A DNA stretch of 30,212 nucleotides, taken from contig CABQJX010000020.1 of NCBI GenBank assembly GCA_902464595.1, positions 1 to 30,212 on the forward strand, given 5' to 3'. Origin of the DNA: an uncultured Lachnoclostridium sp. GTDB lineage: Bacteria; Bacillota; Clostridia; Lachnospirales; Lachnospiraceae. The position numbers and the translations under genes are program-made. The first letter of the stretch is position 1; each line of letters begins with the position of its first letter. Positions 20,515 through 29,388 of the stretch are shown here, piece after piece. A model generated the notes under the pieces. That model was given only the letters and a program-made list of their open reading frames with translations, was not told the DNA's origin and ran no database searches.

Positions 20515-21791
20515 GCGACCAAACAGCATTTCCCACAGTTTGATATGATGGCGATTTCAATCTACGCTCCGCGTATGCAGAGCGACGCTGGTTTTCGGAT
20601 TGTTAAAAAAAGGATCCACAATTTCAATCCACGCTCCGCGTATGCAGAGCGACGGTGGATGAGCAGGAAGTAGAGGGGCAGAGCAAGATTTCAATCCACG
20701 CTCCGCGTATGCAGAGCGACGCTTAAATAGGAGGCTATTTAGCAAATACAAAACTATTTCAATCCACGCTCCGCGTATGCAGAGCGACGTGCTTAATGGC
20801 TGTTCTTATTTCATTTACAGTGAGTATTTCAATCCACGCTCCGCGTATGCAGAGCGACAAATCACAGTGATGTAATCATATTTTCCCAACAAAATTTCAA
20901 TCCACGCTCCGCGTATGCAGAGCGACTGCGTCACGTTCTGCAATTTTTCTTTTTGCCACAAATTTCAATCCACGCTCCGCGTATGCAGAGCGACTTATAT
21001 AATTGTCTTCTGCCTGTACTGGGTTACTATTTCAATCCACGCTCCGCGTATGCAGAGCGACACATTTTATTATTATCAACGACCGGGAGCCGGTATTTCA
21101 ATCCACGCTCCGCGTATGCAGAGCGACTTGTTGGAGGATATATGACAAGAGTTGTTAGCATTTCAATCCACGCTCCGCGTATGCAGAGCGACATATGCAT
21201 ACCGCTCCTTTCGATTTTGCTGTATCCATTTCAATCCACGCTCCGCGTATGCAGAGCGACTATAGCAAACGGTTTATGGGAGTTGGCATGGATATTTCAA
21301 TCCACGCTCCGCGTATGCAGAGCGACAGGCGAAATAACTCAGACAGTTCAAGATACAGGATTTCAATCCACGCTCCGCGTATGCAGAGCGACGTCCGTCG
21401 GCTCTCTTTGCGCCCAGTCTCTTGGGATTTCAATCCACGCTCCGCGTATGCAGAGCGACATATAATAGAAATGTAAATATATAAGGTGGTGAATTTCAAT
21501 CCACGCTCCGCGTATGCAGAGCGACTGGGCATGGGAAGCAATACAACCGACTACATTTATTTCAATCCACGCTCCGCGTATGCAGAGCGACAAGAAGAAA
21601 GGCCACGACAGCTCAAAACTATGGATTTCAATCCACGCTCCGCGTATGCAGAGCGACAGTGTCTACAAGGTGCGTATCTTATAATGGACAGATTTCAATC
21701 CACGCTCCGCGTATGCAGAGCGACTCGATATTTATGACCGGGTATACCAGCAGTATCTATTTCAATCCACGCTCCGCGTATGCAGAGCGAC
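20487..21791 (-). CRISPR. Type I-C-like CRISPR array, 20 repeats and 19 spacers
   Basis: Repeats are 33 bp and on the minus strand read GTCGCTCTGCATAC...GTGGATTGAAAT, the I-C type, with stem CGCTCTGC/GCGGAGCG and loop ATAC. Repeats start at 20487, 20554, 20621, 20688, 20756, 20826, 20894, 20962, 21029, 21095, 21160, 21228, 21294, 21360, 21427, 21493, 21559, 21625, 21692 and 21759. Eighteen are identical; 20554 has one change and 20487 has four. Spacers are 32-37 bp and all different. Decay at the low-coordinate end and the leader at the high end agree that transcription is on the minus strand and that new spacers enter near 21791. Confidence 0.98.
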
Positions 21792-22117
21792 AGCAAATTT
21801 AACCAAATTACAGTCCGTATTTTCCAACACTTTCACTAATTTTCTTAGTCAAATTTACCTTAATGTTATTTTGTGTTGCATATTTGTGTCTATGAAACTG
21901 TATTTTTTACACGTTTGCAGGTGCGAATCCCACTGTATTTTTATGTGCACTTCTCATTCGCACCTGTAGACACATCATGGTGTCCTTTACAAAATCAATT
22001 TAAATCAATGACTCCTCCTCAATAAATCAAGGTGATTCTAATGTTCTCCAGCAGCAGAAACCGAAATCTCTCAAATATGGACATTTTCCTTATTGCATAC
22101 AAAGTATATTCCCATTT
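21792..22117 (-). promoter_or_regulatory. CRISPR leader between cas2 and the array
   Basis: This 326-bp AT-rich region has no gene. It lies upstream of the first repeat on the minus strand and should contain the array promoter and the adaptation signals next to 21791. No single -35/-10 pair stands out. A nested inverted-repeat structure occupies 21885-21974. Confidence 0.75.
21885..21974. repeat. Nested inverted repeats in the leader
   Basis: Inner arms CAGGTGCGAAT (21918-21928) and ATTCGCACCTG (21956-21966) are perfect 11-bp complements. Outer arms TGTGTCTA (21885-21892) and TAGACACA (21967-21974) are perfect 8-bp complements. The right arms are contiguous while the left arms are 25 bp apart. 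Confidence 0.8.
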
Positions 22118-22408
22118 TTACAATAAGAGTGGTTCTGTCACATCAAAGCCCGGTTTTACTCCGATATGCTCTACCTTACTTTTATAGTGATCTCCCAAAT
22201 AATAAAACCGCAGACTATCCTTTTCCTTATCAATAATATCCTCCAAAATTGCTTTGATCTGTCTGCATTTTGCTGCATCCACATTACATTCAAAAACGGA
22301 ATTTTGCACTCTTTGTCCATAATTCTGGCACTGTTTTGCCACTTTTCTGAGTCGTGTTTTTCCTGCTGCGTTTTCTGTATTCACATCATAAGTAATCAAT
22401 ACCAACAT
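22118..22408 (-). CDS. cas2: Cas2, CRISPR adaptation protein
   Basis: This 96-aa protein opens MLVLITYDVNTENAAGKTRL, the first beta strand with the conserved Asp (D8), and continues with the ferredoxin-like pattern NYGQRVQNSVFECNVDAAK. Cas2 dimers hold two Cas1 dimers in the spacer integration complex. ATG 22408 has AGGAGG about 8 nt upstream and lies 11 bp after the cas1 stop; an upstream in-frame start at 22510 would overlap cas1 and is rejected. Confidence 0.96.
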   Translation of the reverse strand: MLVLITYDVNTENAAGKTRLRKVAKQCQNYGQRVQNSVFECNVDAAKCRQIKAILEDIIDKEKDSLRFYYLGDHYKSKVEHIGVKPGFDVTEPLLL

Positions 22409-22419
22409 ACACTTCCCTC

Positions 22420-23451
22420 CTATTTCCAGAAAAATGGCGGATATGCATCCAGATCGCCTCGCAAATATCTGGCAAGAAGCATCGCCTGTGAAAAAGGTAC
22501 CATTCCCCACTCTATCTTTTCACCAAGAAATGGGTGTGTTATCATCTCCTGCTTTTTCCTCTGCCATGCAGCAAGAAATGTTTTTCTAAGATCATCATTC
22601 ATGATAACTGCACCGTTTTCTTTACGAAGAAACCCTTCTTTTTCGACTACTTTTTTATTGATCAATGTCAATACAAAGCGATCTGCCATTACACTGCGCA
22701 GTTCCTCTACCATGTCTAATGCCAGAGATTTCCTTCCCGGTCTGTCCGTATGATAAAATCCAACATAGGGATCAAGTCCCACCGTCTCCAAAGCACTGGC
22801 GCACATGGCTGTAAGAAGTGTATAGGAAAATGACAGCATTGCGTTGACTTCATCTGTTGGAGGCCGCCGATTACGTCCTTGAAATTGAAAGTCATCCTTT
22901 TGTTGTAAAATCAAATCGTCAAATGCAGAAAAATAAATGGAGGCTGCCTCCCCTTCTAACCCCAGAAGGGAAGATGCTGTATCGCATTCCTGAATCTTTT
23001 TTAAAGCTTCCTGCAAAAATTGTGACTTTCTTTTTAGCTTATCTATATCCAATCGCAACGGATAATCCCGAATTGCCCGTTCCAATACCCACCTGGAATT
23101 ATAGATCTTACCGGTAATACAGCTCTTTGCAATACGCAAACCTGACTCTGGATTCTCGCTACAGCGGTACTGCTCCCTGCGTAAGGTCACATTTCCATAA
23201 ACCTCTCCGGTCACACGAGCCAGAAACCGGCCGCTTGCTGACAAAAATGTCAATCCAATCCCTCGCGCTGCGCATGCTCCCATCAAGGCAGGGCTGGCGC
23301 CCGTATACCCAAAAGTTACAATTGCTTCCAGATTGTGAAGTGGGATTCTCCCTATTTCTGTCTCCTTTTCCAATACAACTACATTCTCTCCATCCAAAGA
23401 CAGGTATCGGTTTGAAGAAGTAATATATAAAGTATTCAACAAACGTTTCAT
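22420..23451 (-). CDS. cas1: Cas1, CRISPR integrase
   Basis: This 343-aa protein is of the I-C type (opening MKRLLNTLYITSSNRYLSLD). Catalytic residues are visible: Glu in LLGLEGEAA (E166), His in GFYHTDRPGR (H234) and the acidic group in LALDMVEELR (D246, E249/E250). It inserts new spacers at the leader end. GGAGG precedes the ATG, and the start overlaps the cas4 stop (ATGA). Confidence 0.97.
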   Translation of the reverse strand: MKRLLNTLYITSSNRYLSLDGENVVVLEKETEIGRIPLHNLEAIVTFGYTGASPALMGACAARGIGLTFLSASGRFLARVTGEVYGNVTLRREQYRCSENPESGLRIAKSCITGKIYNSRWVLERAIRDYPLRLDIDKLKRKSQFLQEALKKIQECDTASSLLGLEGEAASIYFSAFDDLILQQKDDFQFQGRNRRPPTDEVNAMLSFSYTLLTAMCASALETVGLDPYVGFYHTDRPGRKSLALDMVEELRSVMADRFVLTLINKKVVEKEGFLRKENGAVIMNDDLRKTFLAAWQRKKQEMITHPFLGEKIEWGMVPFSQAMLLARYLRGDLDAYPPFFWK

Positions 23452-24107
23452 GATTTCTCCTCCAAATGTGCCTGAATATAATCTGAGGCCGACTTCTTCT
23501 TTCCAAGCACCGGGAGGCAGATTTCCTTTAAAGAACAGGCATTACAGGCCTTACTCCAACGAACTTTCGGTGTATGACGTTCCTCAAAATAATGATGCAT
23601 TTCTTCAAACATCTTTCGCACCTCTGCTCTCAAATCTTTTGAAAATTCTACCTTATCCCGATGTCTTATCTCGCCATAGTACAGATAGCCAAATGGGATT
23701 TCGCAGCAAAGCATTTCTTCCAAACACATTCCTTCTGCTGTCAATTGAACCACATCCTCATGACCAATCTTAGGCTTGCCGCGCTTATATTCTATGGGAA
23801 TAACCTGATACAGCCCTTCTTCTCCATAAAGAGTAATTCCACTCCTGCTTTTGTGAAATTCCACCACATCACACGCTCCGCTGACTCCCATACTACGAGA
23901 GCAAACAGGCATACCCCGGGAAACCAAAACATCTCCTCTCCGTTCCCGAATATTCCCGTCATGGGCTTTTTGATGCAGCAACCGCCCTTCCACAGTACGG
24001 AGATTTTCAGACCATTGCTGCTCAATATGGATCAATGCCCATTGTCTTCTGCAAAATGCAAAGTGCTGGATACCGGACAGCAGCAGAAAATCATTTTCAT
24101 CATACAT
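23448..24107 (-). CDS. cas4: Cas4, adaptation exonuclease
   Basis: This RecB-like nuclease with an iron-sulphur cluster trims prespacers and helps select those with a correct PAM. One Cys lies at residue 19 (FAFCRRQW) and three near the C-terminus (KACNACSLKEIC). Nuclease motifs are visible as CDVVEFH, IPIEYKRGKPK and VVQLTAEG. ATG 24107 (MYDENDFLLLSG) has GGAGG 6 nt upstream; an in-frame TTG at 24140 is the longer alternative without a better site. Length is 219 aa. Confidence 0.95.
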   Translation of the reverse strand: MYDENDFLLLSGIQHFAFCRRQWALIHIEQQWSENLRTVEGRLLHQKAHDGNIRERRGDVLVSRGMPVCSRSMGVSGACDVVEFHKSRSGITLYGEEGLYQVIPIEYKRGKPKIGHEDVVQLTAEGMCLEEMLCCEIPFGYLYYGEIRHRDKVEFSKDLRAEVRKMFEEMHHYFEERHTPKVRWSKACNACSLKEICLPVLGKKKSASDYIQAHLEEKS

Positions 24108-24140
24108 GGAAATCCTCCATTCCCCATTTAAAACACCCAA

Positions 24141-26345
24141 TTAAATTTCCAAAAAACCGTATTTTAATTCCTCTTGTTTTAATACACCAGCCATGTATCC
24201 CAAAAAAGGATCATAAGGAAGCGTCCATTGGTAAAGATCCTCTGCAATTTGCCGGATCTGCCACTTATTTTTCCTATCTCGACGAATAGAAACCGAATAC
24301 TTCTGAATATCCCGCCAGTTTCCATATCCCCGTTTGACCTGCTCTGCCAAAGGTGTATAGATTATGACTGTTATGGTATCACTCTCAATTACACAAAACT
24401 CCTTCTCCACTTTTGGGAAATCACCACTGTTTTCTGCCTCCTGCAGCTCTTGTATTACTTTCTTTAAGGAGACTCCTTCCTTCAGTTCATCTAAGATAGC
24501 TGTGGTACTCAATTCCGGTGTGATCTCGCATTTTCTCCTGAAATATTTCTCCAGGACATCGACGCTGGCTGCTACACCATTATTTAATCCCATCATCTTG
24601 TCATCCTGCATTCGGAAACTCCACATCTGAGCATCTTCAAATCTGCCATTCCGATTTACACGCCCGGCTGCCTGCAGCAATGATAATAAGGAAAACATTT
24701 CACGGAAACCTGTGCGAAATGAAAAATCAACACCTGCTTCCACACAGGAGGTCGCTACCAAAATCCAGTCTGTATCTTCCTGATCTTCCAAACGTCTTTT
24801 TACAGTTTCAATGGTTTTTGCCCTATCTCCTGGCAGCAATGCTGTTGATAAATGTTCTACCTTTTCCCTTCCATATTTTTTACGAATATCATCAGCAATT
24901 ACAGCAGCTTTCTGAATTGTGTTCATAATTAAAAGCCTTGGCCCCGGCCCATCCATTACCCAGTCGATTAATTTTTCCCGGCTTTGAAAAACCGGATTCC
25001 AACAGAACTGGATTCGGCTTTTTTCATATCCCAGTAAAGCTCTGCGAAGATTTCCGGATACCAGTTCCGGAATTGGTTTTGTTTCTTTCCCAACCAATTC
25101 CGGAAGTTCCCAAAATCGAACCAATGAACCAGAAGCCAATATCCAACTGCAGCTCCACTCTTCTTCCAACACCTTCATCCAATGCCAGGCGAGCGGTATG
25201 AGTTTTAACGGCAATGAAGCATGAGCCTCATCTACAAAAATAATACTTCCCGGCAGTTCATGAAGACGTCTTAACGTGCCCGTACGATTGGAACTGAGAG
25301 TTTCAAAAAATGCAACTGCAGTGGTAACGATAATGGGAGCCTTCCATAGAGTATTCAAATACCTTGTATCATTACTCTGAAAGTCAGCTTTTGAGTGTAC
25401 TTCTGCCACAACTTCTTCCGGATTTTCTCCCGGCAATACCAGTGCCTCCCTGTAAATCTCCACAGATTGCGTAATAATATTTGTATATGGTAAAACCACA
25501 AAAATATGGCGGGCATCCTTTTCAATGGCCTGACGCAGTTGAAACGCCATCACTGCCGTAGTCTTCCCTGATCCCACCGGTCCGTCATGAGAAACGATTC
25601 CGTCTTTGGAAATGCAATTCCTGCATGCCTCATACATCTCCATCCTGAGCTCATTGCGTCTGCTTTTTCCTTTTTTCTGAAGGCCTTTCACATAATTGTC
25701 CAAAGCCGCCAGGCGAAGCTTCGGCAGCAATTCCGGTATCTTTTCCCCTTTAGGAATCTGTCCGTAAACACCTGCTGTATCTGAATGATCTGCATCCACC
25801 AGGCACGAAAACACCATTCGTAAAAACACCGGAAGGTCACCTTCGTAATACTCTTGTGTATGGATCCATTTCTTAGGAATAAGACTTCGATGGGTTTGTA
25901 TCAAATGATCCAGCTCCATATCCGTTGCGTACCTGGCTGCCTGTTCGTTTGTCCGAAAACACGCAGCTTCGGATCTGTTCTCTTCTTCATTCAGGTTCGG
26001 AAGGCCCTGATGATGCGAATAGGCCAGTACCAGCGAATACATTGCAGCATTTCCTCCCCGTTTGATGAATGCAGCACCTGCATCCGCATGATTCACCGGT
26101 AAATGATGATTTTGTTCTCCTGATTCATGTAATACTTTCTGATTCTTCCCATTCAGCTTTCCCAAATCATGATATTCTGCTGCAAACCTTACAATATTCT
26201 CGATCTGCCCCTCATCCCTCACACAATACTCTGCCATTTTCTTTGCTTCATGCAAAGCTTTTTCAATGGTTCCATTCACATGGTCTGCATAGGATTGAGC
26301 CGGGTATTCATTTTTGGCACTGTGGGCTAAATATTCTTCACTCAT
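24141..26345 (-). CDS. cas3: Cas3, HD nuclease-helicase
   Basis: This 734-aa effector nicks and degrades target DNA after Cascade binding. The HD nuclease domain is N-terminal: H22, YHDLGK (H59-D60), NHADAG (H86) and H111-H112. The SF2 helicase follows with Walker A GPVGSGKT (254-261), DEAH (371-374) and C-terminal motifs CVEAGVDF and LQAAGRVNRNGR. Its ATG overlaps the cas7 stop (ATGA). Its position between cas7 and cas4 differs from the usual I-C order, where cas3 leads the operon. Confidence 0.96.
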   Translation of the reverse strand: MSEEYLAHSAKNEYPAQSYADHVNGTIEKALHEAKKMAEYCVRDEGQIENIVRFAAEYHDLGKLNGKNQKVLHESGEQNHHLPVNHADAGAAFIKRGGNAAMYSLVLAYSHHQGLPNLNEEENRSEAACFRTNEQAARYATDMELDHLIQTHRSLIPKKWIHTQEYYEGDLPVFLRMVFSCLVDADHSDTAGVYGQIPKGEKIPELLPKLRLAALDNYVKGLQKKGKSRRNELRMEMYEACRNCISKDGIVSHDGPVGSGKTTAVMAFQLRQAIEKDARHIFVVLPYTNIITQSVEIYREALVLPGENPEEVVAEVHSKADFQSNDTRYLNTLWKAPIIVTTAVAFFETLSSNRTGTLRRLHELPGSIIFVDEAHASLPLKLIPLAWHWMKVLEEEWSCSWILASGSLVRFWELPELVGKETKPIPELVSGNLRRALLGYEKSRIQFCWNPVFQSREKLIDWVMDGPGPRLLIMNTIQKAAVIADDIRKKYGREKVEHLSTALLPGDRAKTIETVKRRLEDQEDTDWILVATSCVEAGVDFSFRTGFREMFSLLSLLQAAGRVNRNGRFEDAQMWSFRMQDDKMMGLNNGVAASVDVLEKYFRRKCEITPELSTTAILDELKEGVSLKKVIQELQEAENSGDFPKVEKEFCVIESDTITVIIYTPLAEQVKRGYGNWRDIQKYSVSIRRDRKNKWQIRQIAEDLYQWTLPYDPFLGYMAGVLKQEELKYGFLEI

Positions 26346-27232
26346 AGATTTACCAGATCTACGACGCTGTCTACCTTACCAAGCAATTCTTCCGGAAGTC
26401 CAGTCTTATCCTTATAATCCTGCCAGCTTTGAGACGGATCAGACGCATTTCCGATTCGTTCCGGCGTCAAAGCCTCCAACAGCATATAGTCCGGGCAGCT
26501 TCCCAATAAATGCTTATGTTCAACATACCATGCATGGCGCAGGCGGACATCCGGACGGATGGCGGAGCGATTCATATCATAAGCGTAAGGGATCAAAAGC
26601 TTCAGCAGTTCAATATCCTCCGCTGTACACCCACTCTTTTTCGCATAATTGGGATTTACAAAAAACGGCATACAGTAAACGCCATGTTCTACGACCCGAA
26701 AAGCCAGGGGGGCCATACCTGCATTTTTACCTTCCTGAACCCCCGCTTTGCTCGTATTCGTCTGCCGCACAATATCAATAGGAGAAATCGATATTCCTAC
26801 GCCAAACTGAACAACTCCCGTCTTAATGTAACCTTTATTTCCATCTTTTTCCAAAAATGTATTTCCAAATACTCTGGCATCCCAGTATTTTTTTACAAAC
26901 TGACTTTCCAGGAACTTCTCCTGTTCAAACTCCGCCAACTTACCTCCCGAAGTCATTTCCTTTGCGATCGCAGCCCGATCTCGCCCCCTATGCTCTAAAA
27001 TCTGATAATGTTCTGCATTATCTCTGAACTTTTCCGGAAGATTCTGAAAGAACGGAGATGTAGGATCATCCAGTAAATCTCTTATCTTCCGTTTAAATGA
27101 TACTGGAGAAATTTCTCCAAGCCCATTGGGTCTCTGACGCGGATCAGATTCCCGATCCGGATCGCCATTTGCATTGGAATTTACCACTTCAATCACTAAT
27201 AAACCGGTTGCTCTCTTTAATTCGTTTGCCAT
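26342..27232 (-). CDS. cas7: Cas7 (Csd2/Csh2 family), Cascade backbone
   Basis: Cas7 coats the crRNA as a helical backbone. The family hallmark is LLVIEVVNSNANGDPDRESD near the N-terminus, followed by SPVSFKRKIRDLL. ATG 27232 (MANELKRATG) is chosen because GGAGG lies 8 nt upstream; ATG 27238 would have only 2 nt spacing. Length is 296 aa. The opening motif (VEVVNSNANGDPDRE) differs from the commonest I-C form, consistent with a diverged sub-branch. Confidence 0.93.
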   Translation of the reverse strand: MANELKRATGLLVIEVVNSNANGDPDRESDPRQRPNGLGEISPVSFKRKIRDLLDDPTSPFFQNLPEKFRDNAEHYQILEHRGRDRAAIAKEMTSGGKLAEFEQEKFLESQFVKKYWDARVFGNTFLEKDGNKGYIKTGVVQFGVGISISPIDIVRQTNTSKAGVQEGKNAGMAPLAFRVVEHGVYCMPFFVNPNYAKKSGCTAEDIELLKLLIPYAYDMNRSAIRPDVRLRHAWYVEHKHLLGSCPDYMLLEALTPERIGNASDPSQSWQDYKDKTGLPEELLGKVDSVVDLVNL

Positions 27233-27267
27233 ATTCATTGCCTCCCCATTTTTTATGGATTACCTCT

Positions 27268-27705
27268 TCATACGTTCTCTAAATTCTCATTCTGGCTCTC
27301 AGTTTGTTCTTCCGTTGATTCCTTGCTCTTCGGAAATTTTGCTAAATATCCAATAAAATATTGGGCCTTCTCTTCTTCGCTAAAGCGAGTCTGATCATCC
27401 CAGACCTTTTGAAGCTGTGCCGCAATCGTTCCATATAAAGAAAGATACCATCTTGCGCGCCAGCTTTCTTTCCCCTCTGTCTCAACTTTCTTTGACGCAT
27501 AAGTTTTCGCCCATGCTATATACGGATTCATTCGATCACCCAATACTCCCAGCGTTTTGTATGGCTGCTCCCCTCCCATTATATAAAGCCCACTTCCTGC
27601 CAATGTATTGGGAATATCGTTGTCCCGTACAACTATGCAGTACATCTCATGCAATGCATCGGATACACTCAGAAGCTGCCCAAATAAATATGGAAATTCC
27701 TGCAT
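27268..27705 (-). CDS. cas11c: Cas11c, small subunit from internal start in cas8c
   Basis: AAAGGAG lies 6 nt before an in-frame ATG at 27705 (Cas8 residue 561), opening MQEFPYLFGQLLSVSDALHE. Translation from here gives a 145-aa helical protein equal to the Cas8 C-terminal domain. In characterised I-C systems the small subunit is made exactly this way, by internal initiation within cas8c. The strong ribosome site inside a coding region makes the same likely here. Confidence 0.75.
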   Translation of the reverse strand: MQEFPYLFGQLLSVSDALHEMYCIVVRDNDIPNTLAGSGLYIMGGEQPYKTLGVLGDRMNPYIAWAKTYASKKVETEGKESWRARWYLSLYGTIAAQLQKVWDDQTRFSEEEKAQYFIGYLAKFPKSKESTEEQTESQNENLENV

Positions 27706-29385
27706 ATACTTCTCCTTTCTGGTTCCAAGCTGATATAAAAACAGCCCCATTAATGATAATATTTTCTGTGTCTGCCTCAGTATCATAAAATCTGCTTTAT
27801 CATAAGGCCGTCTGAAAATCCCTATTTTTCCTAAATATGAAGCCAGATTTGTTGTGTTTCTCGTCAGCAGAAACAAGTCCCGCCGTATTACCTCCTTCTC
27901 TCCTTCAAAAAGCAGCTGTATTCCATGATAACGCGGAAATGGCTTAAACTTGTCTGTAGACAGCTTCCCATCCTGCCTCCAGATTTGATTTAACACATCT
28001 GAAACTTCCATAGGATATAAGACCCAGGGCTTCCCAAACAAAAATGCCGGAAGATTCATACAGCCTGCCGTCCACTGCTCGCTGCGCTGCTCTATATCCC
28101 TAGGAGATATATTGTATGTATAGACAACCTTTGTTCTGGCCTTATCCAATTTCCGCAAAATAAAATATTGAATCCGTTCCGACATAGGATCCGTCCCCAG
28201 GGCTTTTGTCTTTTTAATCTCCTCCACAAACATTTTTACAGCTGCTTCAAAGCCTGCCTTATCCCCACTTTTCTCTTCTGTCTCGTTCTCCTCCTCTTTT
28301 TTCGTATTACCAGGACGTTTACAAAAATTAACAAAACTGAATTTATTCTTCCGTAAGATCTCCGGATACGCGAATAATGCCTCTCCTTTATCGGTACTAA
28401 TCCAGGTAATCTCTTTCCGCTCCTCTGCGCTCACCCACGCCAGAGCTGCCTGTAATTTAAATCGCATTTCCTTTGAAATCGGATATGTTGCATTTTCAAT
28501 TCGTCCATAACGGCTTTGGCATGGCTGCCCCCGAAACATAGTTCTGAGAGAAACTTCAAATCCTGCTGCCAATTTCACGGTTGGCATGGGTTCTTCAATA
28601 GGTACAAACATTTCTCCAAAGGCATCTGTCTCCATTTTTTCTCCGCTGTTTTTTACTTTTTCATCTGCCTCTATCAGCTTTTTATTCAGCATACTGGTAA
28701 AATTCTCTGTGGCAGTTGAAAGTCCCTCATGAATTAATTTTCTGCAGTCCATCACAACCGAAAGGGTTCCGTAATCATCCTCCGCCTCTTTTTCCGCTTT
28801 GCCCAGGTGAAATAGAATCTGAAGCAGGAATCGGATCTCTGTTTTTTGCTCCAGCAATGCAAACACCAGCTCCTTCAGTGCACTGTGCAGATGATCTGCA
28901 TCTGCGAAAGCATCCGTTTCCTTTATCAAATTCTGCAATGGTGAACATGGAATCCCCGCCTTGAAAAACAATTCCGTCAATTCCCTGGGAATCTCCTGCA
29001 TACTGATTCGGTATTTATTCTTAAACTTCTTCCCCCAATTATTCTCTCTGCAGAAACTGCGGATTTCCTCCACATCAAATTTTTCCAGTTTCCCATCCAT
29101 CAGTTCCGAAATTTTCTTTTTCTCCGATCCTTCCGTCAATCGGTATAATGGGGCGATGTTCAAGGCCGGGAACACGCCCTGATTTGTTCCATACTTTCTG
29201 ATTTCTGCCGCCTGCTCCGCTGTAAGGCTTCTGATCTTATCTATCTGGCCATTTTCTAAAATGATATGTACACACGGTGCTTTCTTCGTGACCTTCGGGA
29301 TCAATTTATACTTGGGATGCGTATGCTCTACCGCAATATTGGCCTGATCCAATGCCTTTGTTAACTGATAAAGTTCATTGATCAT
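27268..29385 (-). CDS. cas8c: Cas8c-like (Csd1-related) large Cascade subunit
   Basis: This 705-aa protein is longer than typical Csd1/Cas8c (around 570-640 aa). Overall similarity to Csd1 is weak, but the C-terminal third keeps the pattern FPYLFGQLLSVSDALHEMYC, then a WRARWYLSLYGTIAAQLQKV segment and FSEEEKAQYFIGYLAKFPKS, as in Csd1 proteins. The large subunit recognises the PAM and target DNA. GGAGG lies 8 nt before the ATG, and the start is 3 bp after the cas5 stop. The Cas8c assignment also rests on the repeat type and on Cas5/Cas7 on either side. Confidence 0.82.
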   Translation of the reverse strand: MINELYQLTKALDQANIAVEHTHPKYKLIPKVTKKAPCVHIILENGQIDKIRSLTAEQAAEIRKYGTNQGVFPALNIAPLYRLTEGSEKKKISELMDGKLEKFDVEEIRSFCRENNWGKKFKNKYRISMQEIPRELTELFFKAGIPCSPLQNLIKETDAFADADHLHSALKELVFALLEQKTEIRFLLQILFHLGKAEKEAEDDYGTLSVVMDCRKLIHEGLSTATENFTSMLNKKLIEADEKVKNSGEKMETDAFGEMFVPIEEPMPTVKLAAGFEVSLRTMFRGQPCQSRYGRIENATYPISKEMRFKLQAALAWVSAEERKEITWISTDKGEALFAYPEILRKNKFSFVNFCKRPGNTKKEEENETEEKSGDKAGFEAAVKMFVEEIKKTKALGTDPMSERIQYFILRKLDKARTKVVYTYNISPRDIEQRSEQWTAGCMNLPAFLFGKPWVLYPMEVSDVLNQIWRQDGKLSTDKFKPFPRYHGIQLLFEGEKEVIRRDLFLLTRNTTNLASYLGKIGIFRRPYDKADFMILRQTQKILSLMGLFLYQLGTRKEKYMQEFPYLFGQLLSVSDALHEMYCIVVRDNDIPNTLAGSGLYIMGGEQPYKTLGVLGDRMNPYIAWAKTYASKKVETEGKESWRARWYLSLYGTIAAQLQKVWDDQTRFSEEEKAQYFIGYLAKFPKSKESTEEQTESQNENLENV

Positions 29386-29388
29386 TGA

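Noticed and set aside
20557..21737. Several frames reading RSAYAERGLK or ISIHAPRMQSD repeats
   Set aside because: They are translations of the CRISPR repeats and spacers, not genes.
20520..21758. Spacer targets
   Set aside because: I compared spacers by eye with the cassettes and other genes in the window and saw no convincing match; a database search would be needed and was not possible.
22409..22510. N-terminal extension of Cas2
   Set aside because: It would overlap cas1 by about 90 bp, and the ATG at 22408 has the proper ribosome site and matches Cas2 openings.
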